Shown piece by piece: positions 17,348 to 26,517 of a DNA stretch of 64,000 nt. The notes below the pieces were generated by a model. That model did not search any database and was not told where the DNA came from. It saw only the letters and a program-made list of their open reading frames with translations. The number at the start of each line of letters is the position of its first letter. Within the stretch, counting starts at the first letter, position 1. The DNA comes from Sva-07 sp963716235 (GTDB lineage: Bacteria; Actinomycetota; Acidimicrobiia; Acidimicrobiales; Ilumatobacteraceae), in NCBI GenBank assembly GCA_963716235.1, contig CAVQTE010000012.1, positions 73,017 to 137,016 of the forward strand. The letters are read 5' to 3'. The position numbers and the translations under genes were made by a program.

Positions 17348-19022
17348 ATGACCGACAGCACAGAACACGACGGCTGGAATCCGCCGGGACCAGGACCGTG
17401 GAAGCAGGATCGAGCGCACCTTCCGGCCGCGGTCACGCCGCTCCTGCAGGAGATCTACCCAGCCGGTTTCTCGGCGGGGTTCACCGCGGCGTTGGAGCCC
17501 TTCGGCGTCCTGCTCGACACGATGCGGCTGGAATACGTCAACGGCTTCTCGTACATGCAACCGGTTCCCTTCGACGCCCCCGGGCCGGATGGGCCCAAGA
17601 CCCCCGACCAGCTCGGTGCGGAGATCGGGCGGCGAACCGAGTTGGCTGGCGCGCGCGTTCGACGAACGCATCTGGCGTGAGGGGCTCCGGGTCTGGGACG
17701 AGGAGCGCAAGCCGGCGTCGATCGCGCGCCATCAGGAACTCGCCGCCGTCGACCTGGGTGCACTCGACACCGAGGGTCTGCGCCGCCACCTGCACGAGTG
17801 CATCGCACACCTCGGTGCGATGTGGCAGCAGCATCACACCTTCAACGCGATGGCGATGCTGCCCGTGGGCGACTTCATCCTCCACGCCGTTCGGTGGACA
17901 GCCAAGCTGCCCGTTCCGATGTTCGCAGTGTTCGACGGCTGGTCACCGGTGTCGGGGATCGTGCCACCCGAGCTGGTCCCGGCGATCGGTGCGCTGGAAT
18001 CCGACCCCGAGGCGCGGGCGCTGCTCACCAGCGACGCCCCGGCCGAGGATCGTCTCGCCCAACTCCGTAACAGGGTCCCTGAGGTCGATGACTACATGCG
18101 GTTGGCCGGCTACCGGCTCGCCGCCGGATTCGACCTGACCAATCCGACCATCGGTGAACGACCCGACGTCGTTCTCGACCGGATCCGGGCCGGCCTCGAT
18201 CACGATCGCGCCGCTGCCGGGGTGCGCGCCGATGCAATGGCAGCAGAACTCCGGGCGGCGGTCCCGGGCGATGAGCAGGAGCTGTTCGACGACCTCCTCA
18301 CCGAGGCGCGACTGGTCTACCGGTTGCGAGACGAGCGGGGCCTCTACAGCGACAGCGCTGCGGTGGGCCTGCTGCGACTCGCGCTCATCGAACTCGGTCG
18401 TCGAATGTTCGAGGCCGGTCGGATCAACTTCATGTACGACACCCTCGATCTCACCAGCGCCGACATCGATGCACTGCTCGACGGGTCACCGACGCCGACG
18501 GCCGACGAACTCTCGGCGCGGGTGGCCACGCGCAAGCGCGTGAGCGCCGAGGGTGCTCCCGGGCTGCTCGGCCCGCCACCTCCGCCTCCGCCGCCCGTCG
18601 ATCAGCTTCCACCACCGCTCGCGCGGGTCATGTCGGCCCTCGGGTTCTACATCGAGGGCGTGTTGGGCGACATCGAGACACCGATGGGCGACGCCGACAT
18701 GATCGTCGGCGTCGGCGGGAGCGGCGGGGTGTACGAGGGACCGGCGTGTGTCGTGCGGAACTTCGACGACCTGCTCACCCTGGTCGAGGGCGACGTCCTC
18801 GTCACCTCGGCGACCGGCGAGTCGTTCAACGCGTTTCTCGCGATGGTCGGCGCCATCGTCACCGACCACGGCAGCTTCGCCTCCCACGCCGCGATCATGG
18901 GCAGGGAGATGGGAGTGCCCGCCGTTGTCGGAACGGTCAACTCCACGTCGCGTATCAGCGCGGGAATGTCCGTTCGGGTCGACGGTGACGCAGGAACGGT
19001 GACGATCATCGGCGCGCAATGA
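17348..19022 (+). pseudogene. PEP-utilising-enzyme-like protein with swivelling His domain, one frameshift
   Basis: The first frame (ATG 17348, M-T-D-S-T-E-H-D-G-W-N) runs to about 17631; the protein then continues one frame over as E-P-S-W-L-A-R-A-F-D-E-R-I-W to 19022. An extra C near 17632 accounts for it. The C-terminal 90 residues are the phosphohistidine swivelling domain: F-A-S-H-A-A-I-M-G-R-E-M-G-V-P-A-V-V-G-T, with the His that carries phosphate in PEP synthase, PPDK and rifampicin phosphotransferase. A run of eight Pro precedes this region. There is no ATP-grasp domain here, so the protein alone could not make a phosphohistidine from ATP. Its substrate is unknown. Confidence 0.75.
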
Positions 19023-19035
19023 GCCGCTGGCCGAG

Positions 19036-19515
19036 TCAGTGGACGCCGGCGAGCAGCTCCTTCACGACCTGTGAACTCTCCTGCTCGAGGGCCGTACAGC
19101 GGGCAAGTACTTCACAGGTGGCGGGATCGTCGATCGCCTCGGCCATCTGCACCCAGGCCTGCGCTCCTTGGAGCTCGGCTTCGGACTGCAGGTAGAGCTG
19201 CTCCATCACGTCGTAGGGCGCGAACACCTCGTAGTACAACTCGACTGCCGCTGGGAGTGCCCGGTCGACGGCTGCTCGATCGTCGGGCGAGATCGGGAAC
19301 AGGTCGGCGACGAGATCGGCGATCTCGTCCTCTCTGGCTGCGCAGGCCAGCAGGGCATCAGCGTGCTCGGGCGCAGCGTCGGCCCACGTTCGGTACCGGG
19401 CCGCGGCCGACCGCTCGAGTCCGGACAGGAAGGCCGGTCGAGCGGAGTCGGAGACACTGCTGATGTGCGAGCGCAACAGCGCTCCGAATTGTGGAACCTC
19501 GGGCCAGTTGGACAT
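19036..19515 (-). CDS. All-helical hypothetical protein, ferritin-like pattern
   Basis: A 159-residue protein, strongly helical throughout, with evenly spaced Glu, Asp and His in long helices (A-A-R-E-D-E-I-A-D-L-V, E-L-Y-Y-E-V-F-A-P-Y-D-V-M-E-Q-L, A-L-E-Q-E-S-S-Q-V-V). This resembles a four-helix bundle, possibly ferritin-like, but no full metal-site signature was confirmed. The ATG shares one base with the stop of the acyl-CoA dehydrogenase gene (TGATG), so the two are co-translated. Its role may be linked to acyl-CoA metabolism; this is inference from position. Confidence 0.65.
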   Translation of the reverse strand: MSNWPEVPQFGALLRSHISSVSDSARPAFLSGLERSAAARYRTWADAAPEHADALLACAAREDEIADLVADLFPISPDDRAAVDRALPAAVELYYEVFAPYDVMEQLYLQSEAELQGAQAWVQMAEAIDDPATCEVLARCTALEQESSQVVKELLAGVH

Positions 19516-20729
19516 CAGACCATTCTTGCATCGGAGGCGGCGTAGCGGCGCAGGATGCGACGACCGAGGGTGGTCTTGTGGACCTCGTCGGCGCCGTCGT
19601 AGATGCGAGCGGCACGTTCGTGTCGATACCAGTACGCCAGGATCGTGTCGTCGGTGACGCCGAGGGCGCCGTGCACCTGGATTGCCGTGTCGACCGCCTT
19701 CAACATCGTGTTCGCCACCGAGAACTTGATTGCGGAGATCTCGTCGCGCGCCGCCTTCGGGCCGTGCCGGTCGATCACCCACGCCGCGTGCAACGTCTGC
19801 AGACGTGCGCCGCGGATCTCGGCGTCGAGCTCGGCCACCCAGTGCTGGATCACCTGACGGTCGGCGAGCGTCTCGCCGTCGGGGGTGATCACGCGGGCGT
19901 TGGCGCGCTCGCACATCATGTCGAAGGCCCGGCCGGCGATGCCGAGCCAGCGCATGCAGTGGTGGATCCGCCCGGGGCCGAGGCGTTCCTGGGCGATCAC
20001 GAACCCGCCGCCCTCTGGGCCGAGCAGGTTCGACTGCGGCACCCGGCACGACTGGTAGATCACCTCGCCATGGCTCGCATGTCCCGAGCCGGCGTGGCCC
20101 ATCACGCTGACGTTGCGCACGAGGTTGAAGCCGGGCGTGTCGGTGGGGACGATGATCATGCTCGTCCGCGCGTACGGCGGGGCGTCGGGATCGGTGACGG
20201 CCATCACGATCGCGAACGTCGCGCCGTCGGCCGACGAGGTGAACCACTTCTGGCCGTTGATCACGTAGTCGTCACCGTCCTTGACGGCGGTGGTCTCCAG
20301 CAGCAGCGGATTCGACCCGGCCGTCTCGGGCTCGGTCATCGAGAAGCAGCTGCGGATCGATCCTTCGACCAACGGGCGCAGGAACCGCTCGCGTTGCTCG
20401 TCGGTGGCGTGGAGGTGGAGGATCTCGATGTTGCCCGCGTCGGGCGCCTGCGATCCGAAGACCGTGTGCCCGAGTGGTGAGCGCCCGAGCGCCTCGCTCA
20501 GCAGGCCGTGATCGACCATCGACAACCCGAGCCCGCCGAACTCCTCCGGATGGTTCGGCGCCCACAACCCCATCTGGCGGACCTTGGCCTGGGCGGCAAC
20601 CACCATCTCCTGAACCGTCTCGGGCGACCCGTGCAGCATCTCACCCTCGATCGGCACGAGCTCGTTGTCGACGAATTCACGGACCATCGTCAAGATGGTC
20701 TCCATCTGTTCCGACACCTCGAAGTCCAT
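19515..20729 (-). CDS. Acyl-CoA dehydrogenase
   Basis: A 404-residue FAD-dependent acyl-CoA dehydrogenase. Landmarks are C-F-S-M-T-E-P-E-T-A-G-S-N (FAD/substrate signature), D-Y-V-I-N-G-Q-K-W-F-T-S, G-P-E-G-G-G-F-V-I-A-Q-E-R-L-G-P-G-R-I and the closing Q-V-H-G-A-L-G-V-T-D-D and I-Y-D-G-A-D-E-V-H. It oxidises acyl-CoA to enoyl-CoA in beta-oxidation or amino-acid breakdown. The start is well fixed: gaggagg lies 8 nt upstream of the ATG on the minus strand. It is first in an operon with the helical protein gene. Confidence 0.92.
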   Translation of the reverse strand: MDFEVSEQMETILTMVREFVDNELVPIEGEMLHGSPETVQEMVVAAQAKVRQMGLWAPNHPEEFGGLGLSMVDHGLLSEALGRSPLGHTVFGSQAPDAGNIEILHLHATDEQRERFLRPLVEGSIRSCFSMTEPETAGSNPLLLETTAVKDGDDYVINGQKWFTSSADGATFAIVMAVTDPDAPPYARTSMIIVPTDTPGFNLVRNVSVMGHAGSGHASHGEVIYQSCRVPQSNLLGPEGGGFVIAQERLGPGRIHHCMRWLGIAGRAFDMMCERANARVITPDGETLADRQVIQHWVAELDAEIRGARLQTLHAAWVIDRHGPKAARDEISAIKFSVANTMLKAVDTAIQVHGALGVTDDTILAYWYRHERAARIYDGADEVHKTTLGRRILRRYAASDARMV

Positions 20730-20825
20730 GGCAACACCTCCTCGGATCGACCGTACTGATCGACCGGGGTGGGCGTCAGGGCCGATAGGCCTGGCTCATA
20801 CCGACAGCGGATGGAGGAAGATTCG

Positions 20826-21575
20826 ATGATGAGGCGTACTTCGGTCAGCGTTTTCGCGATGTGGCTCCTGTGTATCGTCGGCTGCTCGAGTGAGGAAGCG
20901 GTCATCGACGAGCCGGTGTCGTCGACACCTCCTGTCCAGACGACCGAGACTGCTCCTTCGACGACGCAGGTCCTCGATGATCAGGCATCGACCACCTCGA
21001 CCTCCTCCACCACGACGGTTCTGTCGCCGACATCCACCCCGTACGTCGTGCCGGTGGCCGACGTCGACGCCGCGGGTTGGGGATCGGCACACTCGGGATA
21101 CCCGGCGACGGACATCTTCGCCGCCTGCGGTGCCGAGATCGTCTCGCCGGTCAACGGCTCTGTGCTGGAGGTGCGCACCGTCGACAGCTGGGATCCAGCG
21201 GTCGACAACCCGGCGACCCGCGGCGGCAGGTCCGTCGCTCTTCTCGGCGACGACGGCGTGCGCTACTACGTGGCGCACATGGACGTGATCGATCCGACAG
21301 TGCTGGTCGGTGCCCGCGTCGGCGCCGGCCAGTACCTGGGCACGGTCGGTGAAACCGGCCGCACGTCCGCCTGTCATGTCCACTTCTCGATCTCGCCACC
21401 GTGTCCCGGAATGGAGTGGTCGGTTCGTAGGGGTGTGGTGTGGCCGTACCCGTATCTCGATGCGTGGCGTGTCGGCGAGCAGCTGAGCCCGGCGAACGAG
21501 GTGGCACAGTGGGTTGCGGCCAATCCCGACGCGTGTGCGGTCGCGATGGCCGATCCGAACGCGCCCGACGCATGA
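20826..21575 (+). CDS. M23-family peptidase-like lipoprotein
   Basis: A 249-residue lipoprotein. The N-terminus is M-M-R-R-T followed by a hydrophobic core and the lipobox I-V-G-C; a Thr/Ser-rich linker (about residues 30-75) follows. The C-terminal part is LytM/M23-like: H-S-G-Y-P-A-T-D-I-F-A-A-C-G-A-E-I-V-S-P-V-N-G (first His and Asp) and C-H-V-H-F (HxH). In active M23 enzymes these residues hold Zn and cut peptidoglycan cross-bridges; the first ligand spacing (H-x6-D) is longer than the usual H-x3-D, so activity is uncertain. The ATG at 20826 follows ggaggaag by 5 nt. Confidence 0.8.
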   Translation: MMRRTSVSVFAMWLLCIVGCSSEEAVIDEPVSSTPPVQTTETAPSTTQVLDDQASTTSTSSTTTVLSPTSTPYVVPVADVDAAGWGSAHSGYPATDIFAACGAEIVSPVNGSVLEVRTVDSWDPAVDNPATRGGRSVALLGDDGVRYYVAHMDVIDPTVLVGARVGAGQYLGTVGETGRTSACHVHFSISPPCPGMEWSVRRGVVWPYPYLDAWRVGEQLSPANEVAQWVAANPDACAVAMADPNAPDA

Positions 21576-21588
21576 CATCGCTGTGGTC

Positions 21589-22188
21589 TCAGCGGACGAA
21601 GACGGCCACGATGCCGCCGACGATCAAGCCGGTGCCGAGCCCGGCCGTCACGTCGAGCGGGTTGTGGGCGCCGACGAACACCCGACCGAACATCACGAGC
21701 AAGGTGAGCAGCAGGGGAACCCACCACCAACCGACGGGCAGCGCCGGCGCGACGACCGTCGCGATCGCGGCGACGAGGATGACGTGACCGGACGGGAAAC
21801 TGGCACCCGAACCGGGCACGTCGGCTCCGCGCAGGATGGCGTCGACCTCGCTGGTGCCCGGGCGCTGGCGTACGGCGAGGTAGTCGGCCATCTGCCGGCG
21901 GACCAGCTTCTCGGTGCCGAGCTTGCTGAACGTCGCGATCACGACACCGGCCGCCACCCACCAGTCGCCCACCACCCACGCGACTGCGAGCCCCACCAGG
22001 GTTCCGACCACGAGGTTGCCCAGCTGCATCGGCAACCACAGCGGCCAGTACAGCCAGTTCGGGAGCCCGTTCACCGCGTGGAAGACACGGGCCTCGCTGT
22101 CGCTGATCGCCGGACGACGAGCCTCGTTGACCGACGGCGCGAGGATCGCAAGGCCGACAGCCGAGACGATGAGCCACCACAGGTTCAC
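21589..22188 (-). CDS. PAP2-family phosphatase, membrane protein
   Basis: A 199-residue integral membrane phosphatase with the three PAP2 motifs: K-L-V-R-R-Q-M-A-D-Y-L-A-V-R-Q-R-P, F-P-S-G-H, and G-R-V-F-V-G-A-H-N-P-L-D. About five or six hydrophobic segments are visible. Members dephosphorylate lipid phosphates such as undecaprenyl pyrophosphate or phosphatidic acid. The GTG start at 22188 overlaps the stop of the upstream membrane kinase-like gene (GTGA), so the two are coupled. The open frame extending to 22446 is out-of-frame with that gene and not real. Confidence 0.88.
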   Translation of the reverse strand: MNLWWLIVSAVGLAILAPSVNEARRPAISDSEARVFHAVNGLPNWLYWPLWLPMQLGNLVVGTLVGLAVAWVVGDWWVAAGVVIATFSKLGTEKLVRRQMADYLAVRQRPGTSEVDAILRGADVPGSGASFPSGHVILVAAIATVVAPALPVGWWWVPLLLTLLVMFGRVFVGAHNPLDVTAGLGTGLIVGGIVAVFVR

Positions 22189-23582
22189 GACGCGAGTCGT
22201 CGACGCAGGTCGTCGAGCAGGCCCGGCCGTTGCTTCAATGCCGTGCGGGTGGCGCCGCTCAGGGCCCACGGCTGGAGGCGGGCGACGGCACGGGTCAACG
22301 TGCCGTGGTCGACGGTCGCCAACGCCGGGGCAACAGCGCGTTCGGCGCCGACGTAGATGCTCGACGAACAGACGAGCTCGGCGACGTCGTTGGCGAGCAA
22401 CAGCTCGGATGCGGCCATCTCGCTGAACCCGAAGTCGATGATCCACACCGCGCCATCGGCGCCGAGGAACACGTTCGCGAGGCGCAGGTCACGATGGGCG
22501 ATCCCGTGGCGGCGCAGGTCGGCGATCGCCTGCCAGATGGCCAGGAGCACCTCGTCGGTGACGTCGTCCGGGTCGAGTTGATCGAGCGACTTCCCGGCCA
22601 CCGCGTCGTAGGCGAGCACGAACGAGTTCGGCTCGGCTGACGCGAGTGTGCGCAGGCGCGGTGTTCGGATGCCGAGGTCGCGAGCGGCGAGCGCGAGCAG
22701 TGCCTCGTGCTCGATGGCACGACGCAGCGACGAGAACGGTCGTTCGTCGCCGAGATCGCGGCGCTGCAACTTGCGGTAGATCCGGAACATGAGATCGGCG
22801 CTGCGTTCGTCCTCGCCGAGGACCTTCACGAACAGCCGATCGCCGCCCGGCAGGACGGCGAAGTACGGCGTCGACCCGCGTGCATCGACGCTCGCCGGCG
22901 TGATCTCGTCGACCGGGAGGCCGACCGCTGCGAGCCCGGCGGCGATCGACTCGGCGTCGGCGCGTCGTGCCGGCGCACCGATCGCCACGAGCGCAGCGGC
23001 TCCGGCGAACCACCCGAGGAGTGCTGCCTGGACCGAACCGAACGCCATCTCCGACGTGAAGGTCCGCACCATGACCAGACCGATCACCGCAACCCATCCG
23101 GCGCGACGCCAGCGTCGGCTCAGCCAGGGCGCTCCGCCGGTCAGTGCCGCCGCGAGCACCCCGATACCGACCGCCGTCGGGAACCAGCCGGATGTGAGGA
23201 GTCCCAGATCGGTGTCGGGCGCCGCCACGATCGATCCCTCGTCGACGTCGACGAGGTCGGCGAGCAGCGCCACGAGTACCGCTGCGATCACGCCGCCGAG
23301 TGCCATGACGATCGGCGCGATCCATCGCGCCCGGACCGCCGTCCACAGCAAGCCGCCCACCAACACCGCGATGACGAGCAGGCGCGTCCCGGCGATCACC
23401 ACGGTCAGGAGCCAGTTGGGGAGTGCGTCGATGCCGCCGAGGAAGTCGGAGGCGAACACCACGACGGTGTCACCGAACAGCCACGCCACGAGGAACGTCA
23501 CGACCACCGCAGCGGCTGCCACGATCAGTCGGAGGATGTCGGCGGGAGATCGGACCCGTTGGGCCTCGCCGTTCGGATTCAT
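22185..23582 (-). CDS. Membrane protein with kinase-like domain (LPG-synthase-associated type)
   Basis: A 465-residue protein. The N-terminal 220 residues have about six or seven hydrophobic segments. The C-terminal half is kinase-like: L-P-G-G-D-R-L-F-V-K-V-L (Lys), I-A-H-R-D-L-R-L-A-N-V-F (catalytic loop, HRD) and W-I-I-D-F-G-F-S-E-M (DFG). This N-terminal-membrane plus kinase arrangement is the first part of larger actinobacterial proteins that continue into a lysylphosphatidylglycerol-synthase/flippase-like membrane domain; here that domain is absent and a PAP2 gene follows. A lipid or cell-wall precursor role is inference. It sits 2 nt after the enoyl-CoA hydratase gene. Confidence 0.75.
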   Translation of the reverse strand: MNPNGEAQRVRSPADILRLIVAAAAVVVTFLVAWLFGDTVVVFASDFLGGIDALPNWLLTVVIAGTRLLVIAVLVGGLLWTAVRARWIAPIVMALGGVIAAVLVALLADLVDVDEGSIVAAPDTDLGLLTSGWFPTAVGIGVLAAALTGGAPWLSRRWRRAGWVAVIGLVMVRTFTSEMAFGSVQAALLGWFAGAAALVAIGAPARRADAESIAAGLAAVGLPVDEITPASVDARGSTPYFAVLPGGDRLFVKVLGEDERSADLMFRIYRKLQRRDLGDERPFSSLRRAIEHEALLALAARDLGIRTPRLRTLASAEPNSFVLAYDAVAGKSLDQLDPDDVTDEVLLAIWQAIADLRRHGIAHRDLRLANVFLGADGAVWIIDFGFSEMAASELLLANDVAELVCSSSIYVGAERAVAPALATVDHGTLTRAVARLQPWALSGATRTALKQRPGLLDDLRRRLAS

Positions 23583-23584
23583 CG

Positions 23585-24421
23585 CTATTCGCCGGTGAAC
23601 GCCGGCGATCGCTTCTCGACGAACGCGGCGGCCGCCTCACGATGGTCAGCGGTCGACATCGAGCGGATCATGTTCGGCGCCTCGGCGTCGAGTGCGGTGG
23701 CGAGGTCGGTCACGAGTGCCCGATTGAGGTTCTCCTTCATCAGGCGCATGGCGATCGGTGGGCCCGCAGCGATCCGTCGGCACCACTCGAGTGCCTGTGT
23801 CTCGAAGTCGTCGTCGGCGAGCACCTCGTTGACCATGCCCAGCGCCATTGCGTCTCGCGCGGTGAGCCGGGGCGATGTGAGGTACAGCTCCTTGGCCTTC
23901 GCCGTGCCGACGAGCTGTGTCAGGAACCATGAACCGCCGAAGTCACCCGACGCGCCGACATTGGCGAACGCCGTGACGATCAACGCTCGTTCCGCAGCCA
24001 CGCGTAGGTCGGCGGCCAGGGCAATCGAGAGCCCGGCGCCGGCAGCCGCGCCGGGGAGTACGGCGACGACCGGTTTCGGGAACTCGTGCAGGGCGAGCGA
24101 CACCGCGCGTTGGGATCGACGAAGGCGGGCGACCTGATCCTCGACGCCACCCTCGCGTCCGGGCCGCTGCGTACCGGTGCGGTGCGCTTCGTTCATTCCC
24201 TTGACGTCGCCGCCCGCACAGAACGCACCGCCCGCGCCGGTGACCACCAGCACGCGCACGTCCGGGTCGACGGCCAAGGTCGGCAGCGCTCGTTCGAACC
24301 CGGCGTACATCGGGTCGGACAACGCGTTCCGGCGATCCGGACGGTTGAACGTGATGATGCCCAGATGCCCGTCAACCCCCGCGAGGAGGTCGTCGGTGCC
24401 GGTGTCGATCGCTCGCGTCAT
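23585..24421 (-). CDS. Enoyl-CoA hydratase/isomerase-family protein
   Basis: A 278-residue crotonase-fold protein: N-R-P-D-R-R-N-A-L-S-D near residue 25, F-C-A-G-G-D-V-K-G-M-N-E, then A-V-L-P-G-A-A-A-G-A-G-L-S-I-A-L-A-A-D-L-R-V-A and G-A-S-G-D-F-G-G-S-W-F-L. The oxyanion-hole glycines are present; the usual catalytic Glu positions are not obvious, so hydratase versus isomerase activity is open. The ATG follows the stop of the zinc-ribbon gene directly (TGAATG). Second gene of a four-gene operon. Confidence 0.88.
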   Translation of the reverse strand: MTRAIDTGTDDLLAGVDGHLGIITFNRPDRRNALSDPMYAGFERALPTLAVDPDVRVLVVTGAGGAFCAGGDVKGMNEAHRTGTQRPGREGGVEDQVARLRRSQRAVSLALHEFPKPVVAVLPGAAAGAGLSIALAADLRVAAERALIVTAFANVGASGDFGGSWFLTQLVGTAKAKELYLTSPRLTARDAMALGMVNEVLADDDFETQALEWCRRIAAGPPIAMRLMKENLNRALVTDLATALDAEAPNMIRSMSTADHREAAAAFVEKRSPAFTGE

Positions 24422-24616
24422 TCAGGCGACGGAGCAGGACATGTCGGCCCCGCAACACATCGGCGACTTGATCTTGCCGTGCCCGTTCGGGCACTTGGAG
24501 ACCTGGACCGACGAACCGTCATCGCGCTGGATGGTGTCGTTCACCAGGGGAGCGTCGCACTCGCCGCAGGTTGCATTCACGGACATTCCACAGGTGGGGC
24601 ATGCATAGGTGGCCAT
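24422..24616 (-). CDS. Small zinc-ribbon protein
   Basis: A 64-residue protein with paired Cys motifs C-P-T-C-G-M-S-V-N-A-T-C-G-E-C and C-P-N-G-H then C-C-G-A-D-M-S-C, the look of a double zinc ribbon. The ATG at 24616 is the natural start; the longer frame has no such features. First gene of the operon zinc ribbon, enoyl-CoA hydratase, membrane kinase-like, PAP2. The role is unknown; small zinc ribbons often assist partner proteins. Confidence 0.75.
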   Translation of the reverse strand: MATYACPTCGMSVNATCGECDAPLVNDTIQRDDGSSVQVSKCPNGHGKIKSPMCCGADMSCSVA

Positions 24617-24754
24617 GGCGAGATGGTAGGCGAACACGACCCGCTGTCGGCGCACCCGTCTGTTGCCCCACGATGGTCAACCGCAATCTCACCGCTCGAA
24701 GTATCGTCGCGTCACCGATTGGCGAGATGGGGCCAGCGAGATGGGGGTAGGGAC

Positions 24755-25516
24755 GTGGAGATCCAGGGACTGAAGGCGATCATCATCGGGGGAGCCTCGG
24801 GCTTCGCACACGCCACGGCCGAACGCATCGCAACCGGGGGAGGATCCGTGGCGATCCTCGATCGCGAGCAGTCAGCCGGTGCGGAGGTCGCCGAGCAGCT
24901 CGGCGGCACGTGGCACCCGACGAATGTGCTCGACTTCGAGGGGATCGGCGTGGTGATCGACGAGGCGGTCGAGGCGCTCGGTGGACTGCACGTCGCGTTG
25001 AACACCGCGGGTGGCGGGAAGGCGGGTCGAACGCTCGGGCGCGGTGGGCCGTTCGATCTGGACGACTTCCGTGCAGTGATCGATCTGAACCTGATCGGCA
25101 CCTTCAACACGAACCGCCTCTGCGCCGCCCACATGGCCGACGGTGAACCCAACGACGAAGGTGAACGCGGCGTGTTGATCAACACGGCGTCGATTGCGGC
25201 GTTCGAGGGCCAGATCGGCCAGGTCGCTTACACCGCAGCCAAAGCCGGAATCGCCGGCATGACACTCACCATGGCCCGCGATCTCGGATCACTCGGCATC
25301 AGGGTCAACACCATCGCACCCAGCCTGTTCGCGACGGGACTCACCGCGGGCGTCACCGAGGAGCGGGGTGCGAGCCTCACCAAGGACGCGGCGTTTCCGA
25401 AGCGACTCGGGCGGCCCGACGAGTTCGCCAGGCTCGCCATCGCGATCATCGAGAATCCGATGCTCAACGGCGACACGATCCGACTCGACGCCGGCACGCG
25501 CTTCGCACCGAAGTGA
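24755..25516 (+). CDS. Short-chain dehydrogenase (3-hydroxyacyl-CoA dehydrogenase-like)
   Basis: A 253-residue SDR. The NAD site is I-I-I-G-G-A-S-G-F-A-H-A-T-A near residue 9, the N-T-A-G-G motif follows at about 86, and the active site is T-A-S-I-A-A-F-E-G-Q-I-G-Q-V-A-Y-T-A-A-K (Ser, Tyr, Lys). The pattern resembles HSD10-type 3-hydroxyacyl-CoA dehydrogenases. The GTG at 24755 with agggac upstream is chosen; the open frame from 24086 runs antisense through the hydratase gene and is not real. It diverges from the four-gene operon. Confidence 0.88.
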   Translation: MEIQGLKAIIIGGASGFAHATAERIATGGGSVAILDREQSAGAEVAEQLGGTWHPTNVLDFEGIGVVIDEAVEALGGLHVALNTAGGGKAGRTLGRGGPFDLDDFRAVIDLNLIGTFNTNRLCAAHMADGEPNDEGERGVLINTASIAAFEGQIGQVAYTAAKAGIAGMTLTMARDLGSLGIRVNTIAPSLFATGLTAGVTEERGASLTKDAAFPKRLGRPDEFARLAIAIIENPMLNGDTIRLDAGTRFAPK

Positions 25517-25569
25517 ACGGTCCCGCTCCGCCGCGGCTCGAGTTCGTGGATCCCTGAGAGACTCCGGAC

Positions 25570-26469
25570 GTGACCTACGACGACATCGCCGCCATCTTCC
25601 TCGCGCCGCTCACCGAGCCGATCGCCGAGCCGGCGCTCGCCCCGACTCCGGCGCGCCGCCTTCGTGATGCGTTGGAGCCGATCGCCACGCAGGGCTGGTG
25701 GTCCCGGCCGGCAGGGGAGGGTCTGATGGCGCTCGGGGTCGACTTCTTCCCCGGCTACGTCTGGGGTCGTGCCGCAGCACTCGGTACGCCGACGGCGTCG
25801 GTGGTTGCCGCCACGTTCGGTGTCTTCGAGCCCGGCATGATTTCCGCCGCCTACGAAGCGGGCGTCGCCAGTGCAACACGCGGCGACATCCTGGCAGCAC
25901 GAGCGGCCGGCGGTGCCGCGAGTGTCGATGCGATCGCAGGTGCTGACGAGTGCGCCGCGATCGCTGATCCGTTGCTGCGGGCATTGGACACTCTCGACGG
26001 CCTCGGCCGACCGCTGTTCAGCGCGCTCCGTGCCCTGCCCGTGCCGTCATCGCCGGGCGGTCGGCTGTGGCGGGCAGCCGAACTCGTCCGTGAGCATCGC
26101 GGTGACGGTCACCTCGCTGCACTCGTGGCGGCAGGGCTCGACGCGGTGGAGGCCAACGTGCTCACCGAACGATGGCTCGGCTTCGCGTTGGGTGAGTACA
26201 GCGCGACGCGTGGTTTCGGAACGCAGGCGTTGGCGGACGGGGTGAGCCGCCTGCAGGCGCGTGGCTGGATGCAGGGCGACGAACTCACCGACTCGGGTCG
26301 CGCTGGTCGCGTGGCGATCGAAGCCGCAACCGACGCCGGCCAACAGGCGCTCATCGCGGCCTGCGGCGATCGTCTCGATCAGATCATCCGGCTCGCCGCC
26401 GACATCTCGACCCGGCTGGTGGATGCACGCTCGTTTCCTGCCGATCCCCGCAAGCGAGCCGGTGGCTGA
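25570..26469 (+). CDS. SCO6745-family protein
   Basis: A 299-residue actinobacterial protein of the SCO6745/SalK-like family, marked by G-W-W-S-R-P-A-G-E-G (near residue 40), Y-V-W-G-R-A-A-A-L-G, G-V-F-E-P and, late, R-G-F-G-T-Q-A-L-A-D-G-V with a winged-helix-like end (L-Q-A-R-G-W-M-Q-G-D-E-L-T-D-S-G-R). The biochemical role is unknown. GAGACT (25558-25563) lies 6 nt before the GTG start, the leaderless spacing used around it. Confidence 0.8.
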   Translation: MTYDDIAAIFLAPLTEPIAEPALAPTPARRLRDALEPIATQGWWSRPAGEGLMALGVDFFPGYVWGRAAALGTPTASVVAATFGVFEPGMISAAYEAGVASATRGDILAARAAGGAASVDAIAGADECAAIADPLLRALDTLDGLGRPLFSALRALPVPSSPGGRLWRAAELVREHRGDGHLAALVAAGLDAVEANVLTERWLGFALGEYSATRGFGTQALADGVSRLQARGWMQGDELTDSGRAGRVAIEAATDAGQQALIAACGDRLDQIIRLAADISTRLVDARSFPADPRKRAGG

Positions 26470-26517
26470 GGCGAACTCGGATCACGATGCATCGATGTCG
26501 CGGCCGCTCGCAGGGCC

